Shown here piece by piece: positions 43,643 through 54,125 of a stretch of DNA of 64,000 bases. Position 1 is the stretch's first letter, and every line of letters begins with the position of its first letter. Below the pieces are notes generated by a model. That model saw only the letters and a list, made by a program, of their open reading frames with translations. It searched no databases and was not told where the DNA came from. The position numbers and the translations under genes were made by a program. This DNA comes from Terriglobia bacterium (GTDB taxonomy: Bacteria; Acidobacteriota; Terriglobia; Bryobacterales; Bryobacteraceae): contig JAJPHN010000025.1 in NCBI GenBank assembly GCA_021325235.1, forward strand, positions 310,001 through 374,000, in the 5' to 3' direction.

Positions 43643-44827
43643 TTATGCGCCCGGTTGCTGCACCTGATCCCAGATGGCATGCCGCGGGTCGGTGGTGTCC
43701 ACCGTCGCCAGCTCTCGCAACAGTTCACGAGTACGCTCGTTGTGCACATCGGGTGCGCGCAGCACGACCTCCACGATCTCGTCCCCGCGCGTATTCTTGC
43801 GCGCGTTGAACACGCCTTTTTCGCGCAACCGAAACTTCTGTCCGTTCTGGGTACCTTGCGGAATTTTGAGCAGCGCGCGTCCGTCGATGGTGGGCACTTC
43901 GATCTTCGCGCCGAGCCCGGCTTCGCTGACCGTGAGCGGCACTTGAACTTCGATGTTGTCGCCGTGCCGTTTGAAAAACGGATGCTCATCGACGCGCACG
44001 GTGATGTAAAGATCGCCCGGCGCACCACCCGCCACACCAGCGTTGCCTTTACCGGCCACGCGCAGCCTCGAACCGGAGGAAACGCCCTGCGGGATACGCA
44101 CCTCAACCGTATCGGTGTGCATGATCCGGCCTTCACCGCGGCACGTGGGGCAGGCATTCTTCAAGCGGCCGGTGCCGCCGCAGCGCGGGCACGTCAGATT
44201 AAACTTCATTGCGCCAGCCATCTGCGTGACAGTGCCGCTGCCGTCGCACTCCGGGCACACCGCGACATTTGAGCCCGAAGATCCCGATCCATGACAGGTC
44301 GGGCAGGTCTCCTGGCGCGTGATGTTCAGCTTCACCTGGGTGCCTCGAATCGCCTGCCAGAAATCGACGTTGAGCCCGTATTCGAGATCCGAGCCGCGCT
44401 CGGGCTGCTGCTGCGCGGTGGCCGTGCGTCCGCGCCCGCTGAAAAAGCTGCCGAAGATGTCGCGGAAAGAACCGCCTCCGAAGCCTTCGCCTTCTTCCGC
44501 GCCCGCCTGCTGCTGCTGACGCATGTATTCGGCGAAATCGAATCCGCCGAATCCGGGTCCGCCGCCCTGGCCGCCGCTGCCATTGGGCGGAATGTTGGGC
44601 GAATAGAATCCGTACTGGTCGTAGACCTTGCGCTTCTCTTCGTCGTTCAGTACGTCGTAGGCTTCCTGAACGTTCTTGAACCGCTCTTCGGCGGCTTTGT
44701 CGCCGGGGTTCAGATCGGGGTGATACTTTCGCGCCAGCTTGCGATAAGCTTTGCGGATCTCCTCCGCATCCGCGCTCTTGGGCACTCCCAGGGTTTCGTA
44801 GTAATCTTTTTTGCTTGCAGCCGGCAT
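43643..44827 (-). CDS. dnaJ: Chaperone DnaJ
   Basis: The 394-aa protein has the J domain (residues 5-70; '[20 protein letters not shown]' with the HPD motif), a Gly/Phe-rich region to about 130, and four CxxCxGxG zinc modules ('CPTCHGSG', 'CPECDGSG', 'CPRCGGTG', 'CPTCRGEG'). C-terminal substrate-binding domains follow. It stimulates DnaK ATPase. It starts 108 bases after the dnaK stop, and that gap contains a dispersed hairpin repeat. No grpE gene lies between the two. Confidence 0.97.
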   Translation of the reverse strand: MPAASKKDYYETLGVPKSADAEEIRKAYRKLARKYHPDLNPGDKAAEERFKNVQEAYDVLNDEEKRKVYDQYGFYSPNIPPNGSGGQGGGPGFGGFDFAEYMRQQQQAGAEEGEGFGGGSFRDIFGSFFSGRGRTATAQQQPERGSDLEYGLNVDFWQAIRGTQVKLNITRQETCPTCHGSGSSGSNVAVCPECDGSGTVTQMAGAMKFNLTCPRCGGTGRLKNACPTCRGEGRIMHTDTVEVRIPQGVSSGSRLRVAGKGNAGVAGGAPGDLYITVRVDEHPFFKRHGDNIEVQVPLTVSEAGLGAKIEVPTIDGRALLKIPQGTQNGQKFRLREKGVFNARKNTRGDEIVEVVLRAPDVHNERTRELLRELATVDTTDPRHAIWDQVQQPGA

Positions 44828-44881
44828 AGAAACTCAATCCATAAACGTCGGGGACACCCGGCCAGAACCGAATGCCCCCTA

Positions 44882-44926
44882 TGCGCTAAAGCGCCATCTC
44901 ACGCCCGGCCAAAACAGGCCGGATCT
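44882..44926 (-). repeat. Dispersed double-hairpin repeat, copy 3 (between dnaK and dnaJ)
   Basis: Read on the minus strand: hairpin A CCGGCC-TGTTTT-GGCCGG, spacer GCGTGAGAT, hairpin B GCGC-TTTA-GCGC. The flank CGCAGATCC is shared with copy 1. It lies in the 108-base gap between the dnaK stop and dnaJ start and would be part of their transcript. Confidence 0.72.
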
Positions 44927-44935
44927 GCGGATGCA

Positions 44936-46855
<1,920 letters not shown>

Positions 46856-46914
46856 GTGTGTTGAATCCTCCGCCGACCGCTGCTACGGCAACCGGCATAA
46901 CTTAGCACACTCTT

Positions 46915-46943
46915 AGTATCGAATATGAGTCGGATATTGTCAA
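46915..46943 (-). promoter_or_regulatory. Promoter of the dnaK operon (TTGACA-N17-GATACT)
   Basis: On the minus strand a perfect -35 box TTGACA (46938-46943), a 17-base spacer and GATACT (46915-46920, 4 of 6 to TATAAT) lie about 60 bases upstream of the dnaK ATG. The -35 box overlaps the first codons of modA on the other strand. Confidence 0.65.
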
Positions 46944-46944
46944 G
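46924..46944 (-). promoter_or_regulatory. HAIR-like HspR operator overlapping the dnaK -35 box and the modA start codon
   Basis: The minus strand reads CTTGACA-N7-ACTCATA. The HAIR consensus is CTTGAGT-N7-ACTCAAG, so both halves match at 5 of 7 bases and the spacing is exact. The half-sites (46924-46930 and 46938-46944) straddle the dnaK -35 region and include the modA ATG at 46925. Match quality is moderate. Confidence 0.55.
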
Positions 46945-47650
46945 TTCTCTGCTCCTTTTTTTGAGCATATCCGTCCCACTGTGTGTTGCTCAGCAAACGT
47001 TGACCGTGGCCACGGCCGCCGACCTGGCCCCGCTCCAGCCCGACCTCCTGAAACTCTATCCTCATCTAAGGTTTGTTACCTCGGCCAGTGCCATCCTCAT
47101 GCAACAGATTGAAAACGGAGCGCCTTACGACGTTTTTCTCTCGGCCAACGCCGCCTATGTCGACCAGCTCGCCCAAAAAAGAAAAATCGAACCGGATTCG
47201 GTCGTGGTGTATGCGGTCGGCCGCCTCGGCCTACTCTGGCGTGACGGTAAGCCACGCGAGTTTAAGGACTTAGCGGATCCGGCAGTTCGTTTGGTAATTT
47301 TCGCCAATCCGAAATTGGCGCCGTACGGCCTGGCCGCGCGCCAGTCCATCGAGCATGCGGGTATCTGGGGGAAAGTTGAGTCGAAGATTGTCTACGCCGA
47401 GAACGTCCGGCAGGCGCTCGAGATCTTCGAAAGCGGCAACGGCGATGCGGTTCTGACCTCTGCCTCGCTGCTGCAAGGCAAACCTGCCCAGCTCGTTCCC
47501 AACGACTGGCACGCTCCGATCGAGCAGAAAGCCGGAGTCGTCTCCGCCAGCCCAAACCAGACCGCCGCGAGGGGATTCCTTAAGCAATTGACCGGTCCGG
47601 CGGGGCAGGCGGTCTTCGCCCGCCACGGGTTTGCCAGGCCGGCGCCATGA
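46925..47650 (+). CDS. modA: Molybdate-type ABC transporter substrate-binding protein (ModA-like)
   Basis: The 241-aa protein begins with a signal peptide (ILSSSLLLFLSISVPLCVAQ) and continues 'QTLTVATAADLAPLQPDLLK' and 'LRFVTSASAILMQQIENGAP', then 'YDVFLSANAAYVDQLAQ'. It also has 'YAVGRLGLLW', 'IFANPKLAPYGLAARQSIEH', 'IVYAENVRQALEIFESGNGD' and 'AVLTSASLL'. These are ModA segments for oxyanion binding. No modB or modC lies nearby; instead an ATP-grasp-like gene overlaps its stop by four bases. A TTG four codons downstream is an alternative start and there is no clear ribosome site at the ATG. Molybdate is the family ligand; tungstate or another anion is possible. Confidence 0.85.
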   Translation: MSRILSSSLLLFLSISVPLCVAQQTLTVATAADLAPLQPDLLKLYPHLRFVTSASAILMQQIENGAPYDVFLSANAAYVDQLAQKRKIEPDSVVVYAVGRLGLLWRDGKPREFKDLADPAVRLVIFANPKLAPYGLAARQSIEHAGIWGKVESKIVYAENVRQALEIFESGNGDAVLTSASLLQGKPAQLVPNDWHAPIEQKAGVVSASPNQTAARGFLKQLTGPAGQAVFARHGFARPAP

Positions 47651-48825
47651 ACCTGAGGCTCGGGCCGCCCCTCGGTCTCTCCGAACTCCGTGGCGTGGAA
47701 CGAGACCTGCATCTCCGCCTCGGAAAGTGGGACACTCAGGTGGGCGATACGCCCGTCCTCTCCTCCCAGCCGCTCGTCTTCCATCGCCAGGAATGGTCTC
47801 GGCTCTGTGCGGCCGCCGAACGACTCGCAGCCGAACTTTGCATGGAAGAGCAAAACGTGCTTGCCACCGAGTCCCTGCAGAGTCGTATTGGAATTCCAAA
47901 GCCCCTCCGCCCTGTCCTGGGCCGGCTTCGGGAACAGTCCGCTCGGACGATGCGCGCGCTGCGCTTCGATTTCCATCCCACTTCCGAAGGTTGGCGCATC
48001 TCGGAAGTAAACAGCGATGTTCCGGGTGGCTGGGGTGAAGCAGAGTCGCTGCCCGCTTTGTTTCAGCGCTACTATCCCGATCTCGTCCCGTCCTGCTCGC
48101 CCTTGCGCGCCTGGGGCGAGGCCGTGGCCAGACTCGCCGATGGCGGTTGCATCGCGCTACTGAGTGCTCCGGGCTTTCTCGAGGATCAGCAGGTCACGCT
48201 TGCATTCCAGCGCGAACTGAGCCGGCGCGCGGTCCGCTCCGTGCTTCTGCAGAATCCAGCCGCCCTGCGAGTAAGACAGCCACGGATTTCCGTACTTGTC
48301 CGCTTTTATCAGATCGAGTGGCTCTGCAAGCTCAGCCGGCGCACGAACTGGCCAACGTTGCTGACGAGCGCGGATTTCGCCGTTGTGAACCCCGCTGTCT
48401 CGCTCATTTCAGAGAGCAAGCGATTTCCGCTTGCATTTTCCAAAGTGGCCGAAGACTCGGCCTGGGCGGAATTCGCGCCCGAAAGCCGTGATCCGCGCGA
48501 GGTATCCGCCAACGACTGGGATAACTGGGTACTCAAGGCGGCCTACTCGAACACCGGCGATCAGGTATATCTCTGCTCCGAACTATCCAAAGGCTCGCTC
48601 GAGCGTCTGCTCCAGGCCGTTCGGCGCGATCCCCTCGCGTGGGTGGCGCAACGCCGTTTTCATACCATTCCACTCGATTCCGTGCGAGGCCCGGTGTTTC
48701 CCTGCGTGGGTGTTTTCGTAGTGAACGGACGCGCAGCCGGCGCCTACGTCCGGCTCTCACGCCGACAGGTGACCGACGGCGCCGCCCTCGAGGCCCCACT
48801 TATGATGGATCGAATCGCGCAATGA
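47647..48825 (+). CDS. Glutathionylspermidine-synthase-like (ATP-grasp) protein
   Basis: The 392-aa protein starts inside an ATGA overlap with modA. The order of motifs fits the circularly permuted ATP-grasp/GSP-synthetase fold: 'ALRFDFHPTSEGWRISEVNS' and 'DVPGGWGEAESLP' (the E-x-N-x-D-x-P-x-G metal/ATP loop, Glu120), then 'NWVLKAAYSNTGDQVYL' (Lys and Gly-rich turn), and at the end 'FVVNGRAAGAYVRLSRRQVT' matching the R-x-S...I-T part. Such enzymes ligate a carboxylate to an amine. Substrates are unknown. The next gene again overlaps by ATGA. Classification rests on motif reading; no search was run. Confidence 0.65.
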   Translation: MNLRLGPPLGLSELRGVERDLHLRLGKWDTQVGDTPVLSSQPLVFHRQEWSRLCAAAERLAAELCMEEQNVLATESLQSRIGIPKPLRPVLGRLREQSARTMRALRFDFHPTSEGWRISEVNSDVPGGWGEAESLPALFQRYYPDLVPSCSPLRAWGEAVARLADGGCIALLSAPGFLEDQQVTLAFQRELSRRAVRSVLLQNPAALRVRQPRISVLVRFYQIEWLCKLSRRTNWPTLLTSADFAVVNPAVSLISESKRFPLAFSKVAEDSAWAEFAPESRDPREVSANDWDNWVLKAAYSNTGDQVYLCSELSKGSLERLLQAVRRDPLAWVAQRRFHTIPLDSVRGPVFPCVGVFVVNGRAAGAYVRLSRRQVTDGAALEAPLMMDRIAQ

Positions 48826-49619
48826 CAATGAGCATTGAGACCGTCTATGATGCATGGCGCCCCGAGTCTTCGATCTGGAGCCGCTGGGTGAAGCCGGTTT
48901 TGTTCTCATACCTGACTCCAGGCGACCTCGTACGCGAGCCCGACGCAGAGCTCGCCCGTGAGTGGAACGTGTCTCACGAGGCGCAAACCGCAGTCCTCAT
49001 CGACCTTCCCGGCGCGGAAGGTCTCCTCGTTGCACTCGCCCTGGCTCGGGCCGGCTGGCGGCCGATTCCGGTTTACAACGCCATACCGTTCCCAACTGAT
49101 GATCCTGAAACCGACCTGCCATTATCGATCACCAGGGTTTCCCGCGTACGGGCCATCACGACCGTCGATCTCGACCCGGTCCTTCGGGCGATTGTCCGTT
49201 TCACTCCCACGCTGCTCGATTGCCATCTCCCGAACGATGCTCCTCCGGCGTTCGTGATCGACCAAAACCGCAAAGGCATGTTTCCCCGCTCACCCGGGTG
49301 TTTTGATAACCGCTCCTTTCTCTCGACGAGCGATTTTCCTTCCGCCGTGTTTCTGAAAGATCACGGCATCCGCAGCATGGCCGTGATCCGGAGCAACATG
49401 CGCCTCGATGATGACGCGCGCTCTGTTCTGTTGTCATGGCAGCAGGAACAAATTTCGATTCGCTTTCAACAATGCTGGGAAGCGTGGGATCCGCGAACCT
49501 GGAGCGTGCCGGGTCCATCGCGTCTTTCACAGTTCTGGCATCACTTTGGCCGATTGCTGGGATACCCGGATCACGAATCGGGTGCCTTCGGCGAATGGCG
49601 GCGGCCGTCGAGCAGCTGA
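48822..49619 (+). CDS. Protein of unknown function coupled to the ATP-grasp-like gene
   Basis: I chose the ATG at 48822, which overlaps the previous stop (ATGA); the longer open frame upstream is the previous gene in another frame. The product is 265 aa, acidic and soluble-looking, without signal or membrane segments. Visible segments are 'LTPGDLVREPDAELAREWNV', 'AVLIDLPGAEGLLVALALAR', 'AGWRPIPVYNAIPFPTDDPE' and 'FPSAVFLKDHGIRSMAVIRS'. I do not recognise a family. No ribosome site is seen, so translation probably depends on the upstream gene. Function with the ATP-grasp protein is implied by the tight coupling, not by sequence. Confidence 0.7.
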   Translation: MTMSIETVYDAWRPESSIWSRWVKPVLFSYLTPGDLVREPDAELAREWNVSHEAQTAVLIDLPGAEGLLVALALARAGWRPIPVYNAIPFPTDDPETDLPLSITRVSRVRAITTVDLDPVLRAIVRFTPTLLDCHLPNDAPPAFVIDQNRKGMFPRSPGCFDNRSFLSTSDFPSAVFLKDHGIRSMAVIRSNMRLDDDARSVLLSWQQEQISIRFQQCWEAWDPRTWSVPGPSRLSQFWHHFGRLLGYPDHESGAFGEWRRPSSS

Positions 49620-49643
49620 TGGGTGGGCTAGAGTAAGTTTCTA

Positions 49644-51146
49644 ATGTTTGTTTCCCGGCGCCAGGCTCTGGCGCAAGTACTCGCCACGGGTGCCGCGTTT
49701 GGCTCGTCGCTGAACCCAGAACGCAGACGCCCCAACATTCTCTTCTTCCTGACAGACGACCAGCGCCGCGACGCGATGAGCGCCTACGGGAACAAGATTC
49801 TGTACACGCCTAACCTGGACCGCATCGCGGCCTCGGGCACGCGCTTCGAGCTGGGGTTTGCTACGAACGCGCTCTGCCGGCCCTCGCGCGCCTCCATTCT
49901 GACCGGCCAGTATTCTCATTCACACCAGGTACTCACGAATGGTGACGGCCGCGATCTGCCCGGGCGCGACGGACTGCGGCGTGACCAGATCACCTTCCCA
50001 CAAATCTTTCGGCAGAACGGCTACTGGACCGCTCTCGCCGGCAAATGGCATCTCGCCAGCGAACCGGGCGGCTTCGATGAGTACGCGATCCTTCCTGGTC
50101 AGGGCATCTATCTCGATCCGCCGATGATCGTCAACGGCGCGCACGTTCAGTTTCGCGGGCACGTCGAAGACGTCGTCGGCGATCAGACCATTCACATGCT
50201 CGAGCACCGGCCCAAAGGCAAGCCGTTCTGCATGCTGTCGCATTTCAAGGCGCCCCATCGCGAATGGATTCCGGCGGCGCGCTTTGCGGATCGTTTTGCG
50301 GATGTGCACATACCGGAACCGCGTACGTTCAACGACACGCTCGCCGGGCGGCCGAAGGCAGTGCGGGATGCGGAGGACAAGCTGGTGGACTTGCCCGACT
50401 TCCGCGATCGCGGCTGCCCGGATTCACTCACCCGTGCCGAACGTAAAGAATGCAATCTGCAACAGCTTGTGAAGAATTACTACCGGGTGCTGCTCGGTGT
50501 GGATGAAAACGTTGGCCGCATTCTCGATTATCTGCAGGATGAAGGAGAACTGGAGAACACGATCGTTGTTTACACCTCGGACAACGGCTTTTTCCTCGGC
50601 GACCACGGGCTGATGGACAAGCGCCTCATGTATGAGGAATCGATTGCGGTGCCGTTTGTGATTGCGTGGCCCGCGGCCATGCCGAAGGGTGTTGTTGATG
50701 ACAAGCACCTGGTGATCAATTGCGATTTTGCGCCGACGCTGCTCGACCTGGCTGGTTTGCCCATACCGGGGTCGATGCAGGGCAAGAGTCTGAAGCCGCT
50801 GCTTGAGGGAAAAAATGTTCCCGACTGGCGCGCTTCGATTCTTTGCGAGTATTTCGAATACCCGGCGGTGCATTGCGTGCGAATGAATCGCGGCATTCGT
50901 ACGCACGACTGGAAGCTCATTCATTTCTGGCAGGATCCGCAGGAATGGGAGCTCTACAACTTGAGAGACGATCCGGGCGAGACGCGCAACCTGGCGGCCG
51001 ATCCGAAATACCGGCAGACTCTGGATGAGCTGAAGCAGCGTTTGCAGCAGCTGCGCGAAGAGACGCACGATGTGGATCTGCCGAGCGCCGACCCAGGGCC
51101 GTGCGAATTCGGCATTTCTGGCGACGGTCCCAAGCGCTCGGGCTGA
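49644..51146 (+). CDS. Sulfatase (type I, formylglycine-dependent)
   Basis: The 500-aa protein starts with a Tat/Sec-like leader (VSRRQALAQVLATGAAFGSS). 'RPNILFFLTDDQRRDAM' supplies the metal Asp pair, and 'ATNALCRPSRASILTGQYSH' carries Cys78 in C-x-P-x-R, the residue converted to formylglycine. 'PFCMLSHFKAPHREWIPAAR', 'VVYTSDNGFFLGDHGLMDKR' and 'LMYEESIAVPFVIAWPAAM' complete the active site. It should hydrolyse a sulfate ester, probably on a polysaccharide outside the cell. No sulfatase-maturase gene is next to it. Length is typical. Confidence 0.93.
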   Translation: MFVSRRQALAQVLATGAAFGSSLNPERRRPNILFFLTDDQRRDAMSAYGNKILYTPNLDRIAASGTRFELGFATNALCRPSRASILTGQYSHSHQVLTNGDGRDLPGRDGLRRDQITFPQIFRQNGYWTALAGKWHLASEPGGFDEYAILPGQGIYLDPPMIVNGAHVQFRGHVEDVVGDQTIHMLEHRPKGKPFCMLSHFKAPHREWIPAARFADRFADVHIPEPRTFNDTLAGRPKAVRDAEDKLVDLPDFRDRGCPDSLTRAERKECNLQQLVKNYYRVLLGVDENVGRILDYLQDEGELENTIVVYTSDNGFFLGDHGLMDKRLMYEESIAVPFVIAWPAAMPKGVVDDKHLVINCDFAPTLLDLAGLPIPGSMQGKSLKPLLEGKNVPDWRASILCEYFEYPAVHCVRMNRGIRTHDWKLIHFWQDPQEWELYNLRDDPGETRNLAADPKYRQTLDELKQRLQQLREETHDVDLPSADPGPCEFGISGDGPKRSG

Positions 51147-51155
51147 AGGCGCGTT

Positions 51156-52034
51156 CTAGGCTTTGGGATGGGCGCGGTCGTAGACGGCCTGCAGATCCCG
51201 CAGCGAGACCTGAGTGTACTTCTGCGTGGTGGAGAGGCGCGCATGGCCGAGCAGCTCCTGGATGGTACGCAGATCGGCGCCGTCGTTGAGGAGATGCGTG
51301 GCAAAAGCGTGACGAAAACTGTGCGGGTGCACGGTGGAATCGCCGGTTGCCACCAGGGCATAGAGTTTCACCAGCCGCCGTACCTGTCGATCGTTGAGAC
51401 GTGCGCCGCGGCTGTTGAGAAAGAGCGCGGGTTCGCCGGGTTGTGGAGCTCGGTTGGCGAGATAGCGTGTGATGGCTTCGGCTGCGCGATCCGCGATCGG
51501 GACTTCTCGTTCTTTATTCCCTTTGCCGCGCACGCGCAACCAGCCCTGCCGGAGATCGATATCGTCGAGATTGATACCAATCAACTCGCTGACACGAATC
51601 CCGCAGCCATAGAGCAGCTCGAGGATGGCGATGTCGCGTTCGGGTGCGGGCTGCTCGGCAGCGGAATCGATGAGCGTGTTCGTTTTTTCCTCGCTCATGA
51701 CCTCCGGCAAGCGCTGCTTGAGCTTGGGAAGACGCAGGCGCGCGCTTGGATTGTCTGTGATCAAACCTTCTTCGAGCAGAAACCGGTACATGGCTCGAAG
51801 CGCGGCCACTTTGCGGCGGACGCTGGTGGCTTCGAGCCCTTCGTCATAGAGAGCGGCGAGCCATTCGCGCAGCAAAGGCAGATCCAGTTGTTCGAACAGG
51901 GGTGCGCTTCCGGCGCGTTCGAAATAGGAAGCGAACTGCTCGAGATCGGAGCCGTAGCTGCGGAGCGTATGCTTCGATGCGCCGCGCCGGCCGAGCTCAG
52001 CCAGATACTTCGCAATAGCTTCGCGTATTTGCAT
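51156..52034 (-). CDS. xerC: Site-specific tyrosine recombinase XerC
   Basis: The ATG at 52034 gives 292 aa. The N-terminal SAM-like domain is 'KYLAELGRRGASKHTLRSYG'. The catalytic set is visible: Arg in 'LLYGCGIRVSELIGINLDDI', Lys in 'RVRGKGNKEREVPI', 'HPHSFRHAFATHLLNDGADL', 'IQELLGHARLSTTQKYTQVS' with the nucleophile Tyr. It resolves chromosome dimers at dif. It lies directly after trmFO with 38 bases of overlap, an order also known in Firmicutes (gid-codV). No phage features are around, so it is a housekeeping recombinase. Confidence 0.94.
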   Translation of the reverse strand: MQIREAIAKYLAELGRRGASKHTLRSYGSDLEQFASYFERAGSAPLFEQLDLPLLREWLAALYDEGLEATSVRRKVAALRAMYRFLLEEGLITDNPSARLRLPKLKQRLPEVMSEEKTNTLIDSAAEQPAPERDIAILELLYGCGIRVSELIGINLDDIDLRQGWLRVRGKGNKEREVPIADRAAEAITRYLANRAPQPGEPALFLNSRGARLNDRQVRRLVKLYALVATGDSTVHPHSFRHAFATHLLNDGADLRTIQELLGHARLSTTQKYTQVSLRDLQAVYDRAHPKA

Positions 52035-53355
52035 CAAGAAATGTTTCGAAGGCTTCTAAGGCGCGGCGGCACACCTCGGCATGCCGGGCTTTTTTGTCGT
52101 GCCGGAAGCGCGCTTTGGTGGCGTCATCGAGGGCGGGCAGCAGATCGAAGGTTATGTTGGCGGGTTGGAAATTGCGGGCGTCGGCCTGCGTAATGTAGTG
52201 AGTCAGGCTGCCGAGCGCGGTTTGGCGCGGAAACGTCGAGGGCTCCCCGCGGCTCGCCAGCGCGGCCGCATTCCGCCCGGCAAGCAAACCGGTGGCGATC
52301 GATTCGGCGTATCCTTCGACCCCGCAGATCTGGCCCGCGAAGAAGACGCACGGTTCGCGTTTCAATTGCAGCGTGGCATCGAGCAGCGCGGGTGAATTGA
52401 TGTAGGTATTGCGATGCATCTGGCCGAAGCGCAGGAATTCGGCGTTTTCCAATCCGGGAATAAGGCGGAATACCCGCGCCTGATCGCCGAAGCGCATGTG
52501 GTTCTGAAAGCCGACCAGATTGTAGCTATCGGCGCGCTGATTCTCCTGGCGCAACTGCAGGGCGGCGTAGGGCCAGCGACCGGTACGCGGATCGGTCAGC
52601 CCGGCTGCTTTCATGGGTCCGAAACGAAGGGTCTGCGGGCCGCGGCGTGCGATCTCTTCGACGGGCAGGCAGGCTTCGAAATACGGCGTCTGATCTTCTG
52701 CGATATGCGGTTCGTAACGCTCGGCCTCGAGCAGCGCAGCGACGAAGCGGTCGTATTGCGGCTTGTCGAGCGGGCAATTGATGTAGTCGTTGCCGCCATC
52801 GAGCGACTTGTTGTAGCGGGAAGCGCGGAAGGCGATGGACATATCGACCGAATCGGCCGCTACGATTGGGCTGATGCTGTCGTAGAAGAAGAGTCGCTCG
52901 GAACCGGTGAGCCGGCTGATTTCTGCGGCGAGCGCATCGCTGGTGAGCGGACCGGAGGCGATGATGACGATGCCGGAATCGGGGATCTGAGTGACTTCTT
53001 CGCGGCGAATTTCGATATTGCGGTGTGTTTCGATGGCGCGGGTAATCGCGCGCGAGAAGAGTTCGCGATCGACCGTCAGGGCGTGACCGCCAGGGACGCG
53101 CGATTGGTCGGCGGCGCGCAACAGCAGCGATCCAAGCCGGCGCGCCTCCTGCTTCAGCAGCCAGGGTGCGGAGTTTAGCTGCTCGCTCTTGAGCGAGTTA
53201 CTGCAGACGAGTTCGCCGAAATCGTCGGTCTTGTGCGCGGGGGTGCGTTTGTGCGGACGCATCTCATAGAGCACGACATGAGCGCCTGCTTCGGCGGCGT
53301 GGAATGCCGCTTCGCAGCCGGCGAGTCCCGCGCCGATGATGTGGATGGTCTGCAA
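51997..53355 (-). CDS. trmFO: Methylenetetrahydrofolate--tRNA-(uracil-5-)-methyltransferase TrmFO
   Basis: The 452-aa protein has the FAD-binding start 'IHIIGAGLAGCEAAFHAAEA', then 'TDDFGELVCSNSLKSEQLNS' (a diagnostic TrmFO block), 'FRASRYNKSLDGGNDYINCP', 'FFAGQICGVEGYAESIATGL' and 'GSLTHYITQA'. It makes ribothymidine at U54 of tRNA using methylene-THF and FADH2. Its end overlaps the xerC start. Family length is normal. Confidence 0.97.
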   Translation of the reverse strand: MQTIHIIGAGLAGCEAAFHAAEAGAHVVLYEMRPHKRTPAHKTDDFGELVCSNSLKSEQLNSAPWLLKQEARRLGSLLLRAADQSRVPGGHALTVDRELFSRAITRAIETHRNIEIRREEVTQIPDSGIVIIASGPLTSDALAAEISRLTGSERLFFYDSISPIVAADSVDMSIAFRASRYNKSLDGGNDYINCPLDKPQYDRFVAALLEAERYEPHIAEDQTPYFEACLPVEEIARRGPQTLRFGPMKAAGLTDPRTGRWPYAALQLRQENQRADSYNLVGFQNHMRFGDQARVFRLIPGLENAEFLRFGQMHRNTYINSPALLDATLQLKREPCVFFAGQICGVEGYAESIATGLLAGRNAAALASRGEPSTFPRQTALGSLTHYITQADARNFQPANITFDLLPALDDATKARFRHDKKARHAEVCRRALEAFETFLDANTRSYCEVSG

Positions 53356-53363
53356 ACTTCAGT

Positions 53364-54125
53364 TTAGAATTTGTCCGGCGCATCTCTCAATCGCAACCGG
53401 ATCAGGAGATCGTTGAGAGCGGCGCGGCTGCGTGGCTCATCGGGCAGGGTAGACCGTTGAGCTGCTTCGGCCAATTCGCCGCGTAGCTGGCTGACTCGCT
53501 TTTCGTGCAGATTGATTTCGGCCTCGCTTAGCTGCTCGTGTTCCGATCCTGATGTCTTGCGCTCAATCAACTCAGCCAGGCCGGGTGAAGGCCGGGTCTC
53601 ATTCAAACGCGGCAGATTCGCCTCCACCTCACCCGTCCGCATCAGATGAATTCCGGTGAGCAATACTCGATACGTATACAAGAGCGGCTTCAGGCGTGGA
53701 GGACTCTTTTGAACCAGCCGCCATTGCGTGTCCGCGAAACCGAGATAGTGGTGAGCATGATGGCGCGTGATGCAGCCTTGGGCGATGTCCTTCAGTTCCT
53801 CGTGCTCGGGCATGGCGCGCACTACCAGAGGCGAGTATAGTTGCTCCAGTACATAGCCGTTACGCTTCAGGAGCATTTCGAAAAATTTCAAGATGTCGTG
53901 GGTGACGTAATCGATCTCGACGCCGTCGCGAACGGTGCTGAGCTCTAGCGTTTCCTTCTTCGGCAATATGGCGAGCGCTTCGGAAGCAGGTAGTATGTGC
54001 GCGCCTCGCAGATCGTAATCCGAATCCGGTGAAGCAAACCCGTAAAGATGAGCGCCGCTGATGGTTGCAAACAGCAAAGGATACGGATGGTGAGCGATTT
54101 CGTCGTGTAGCAGGTCGTGTCTCAT
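53364..54125 (-). CDS. Predicted nucleotidyltransferase (YcgL/COG3541-type), second of a pair
   Basis: The 253-aa protein has the polymerase-beta-type site 'TISGAHLYGFASPDSDYDLR' (G-S/A ... D-x-D) and 'VEIDYVTHDILKFFEMLLKR', 'GYVLEQLYSPLVV'. This pattern belongs to the predicted nucleotidyltransferase family of COG3541. Its target is not known. The start overlaps the stop of the preceding homologous gene by 4 bases (54122-54125). The two proteins share the same fold but are diverged. Its end is 9 bases from the trmFO start, so readthrough between them is likely. Confidence 0.8.
   Translation of the reverse strand: MRHDLLHDEIAHHPYPLLFATISGAHLYGFASPDSDYDLRGAHILPASEALAILPKKETLELSTVRDGVEIDYVTHDILKFFEMLLKRNGYVLEQLYSPLVVRAMPEHEELKDIAQGCITRHHAHHYLGFADTQWRLVQKSPPRLKPLLYTYRVLLTGIHLMRTGEVEANLPRLNETRPSPGLAELIERKTSGSEHEQLSEAEINLHEKRVSQLRGELAEAAQRSTLPDEPRSRAALNDLLIRLRLRDAPDKF

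Noticed and set aside
46895-46935. CIRCE-like TTAGCAC...GAGT near the dnaK start
   Set aside because: The half-sites have inserted bases and wrong spacing; the HAIR-like dyad fits much better with the HspR gene present.
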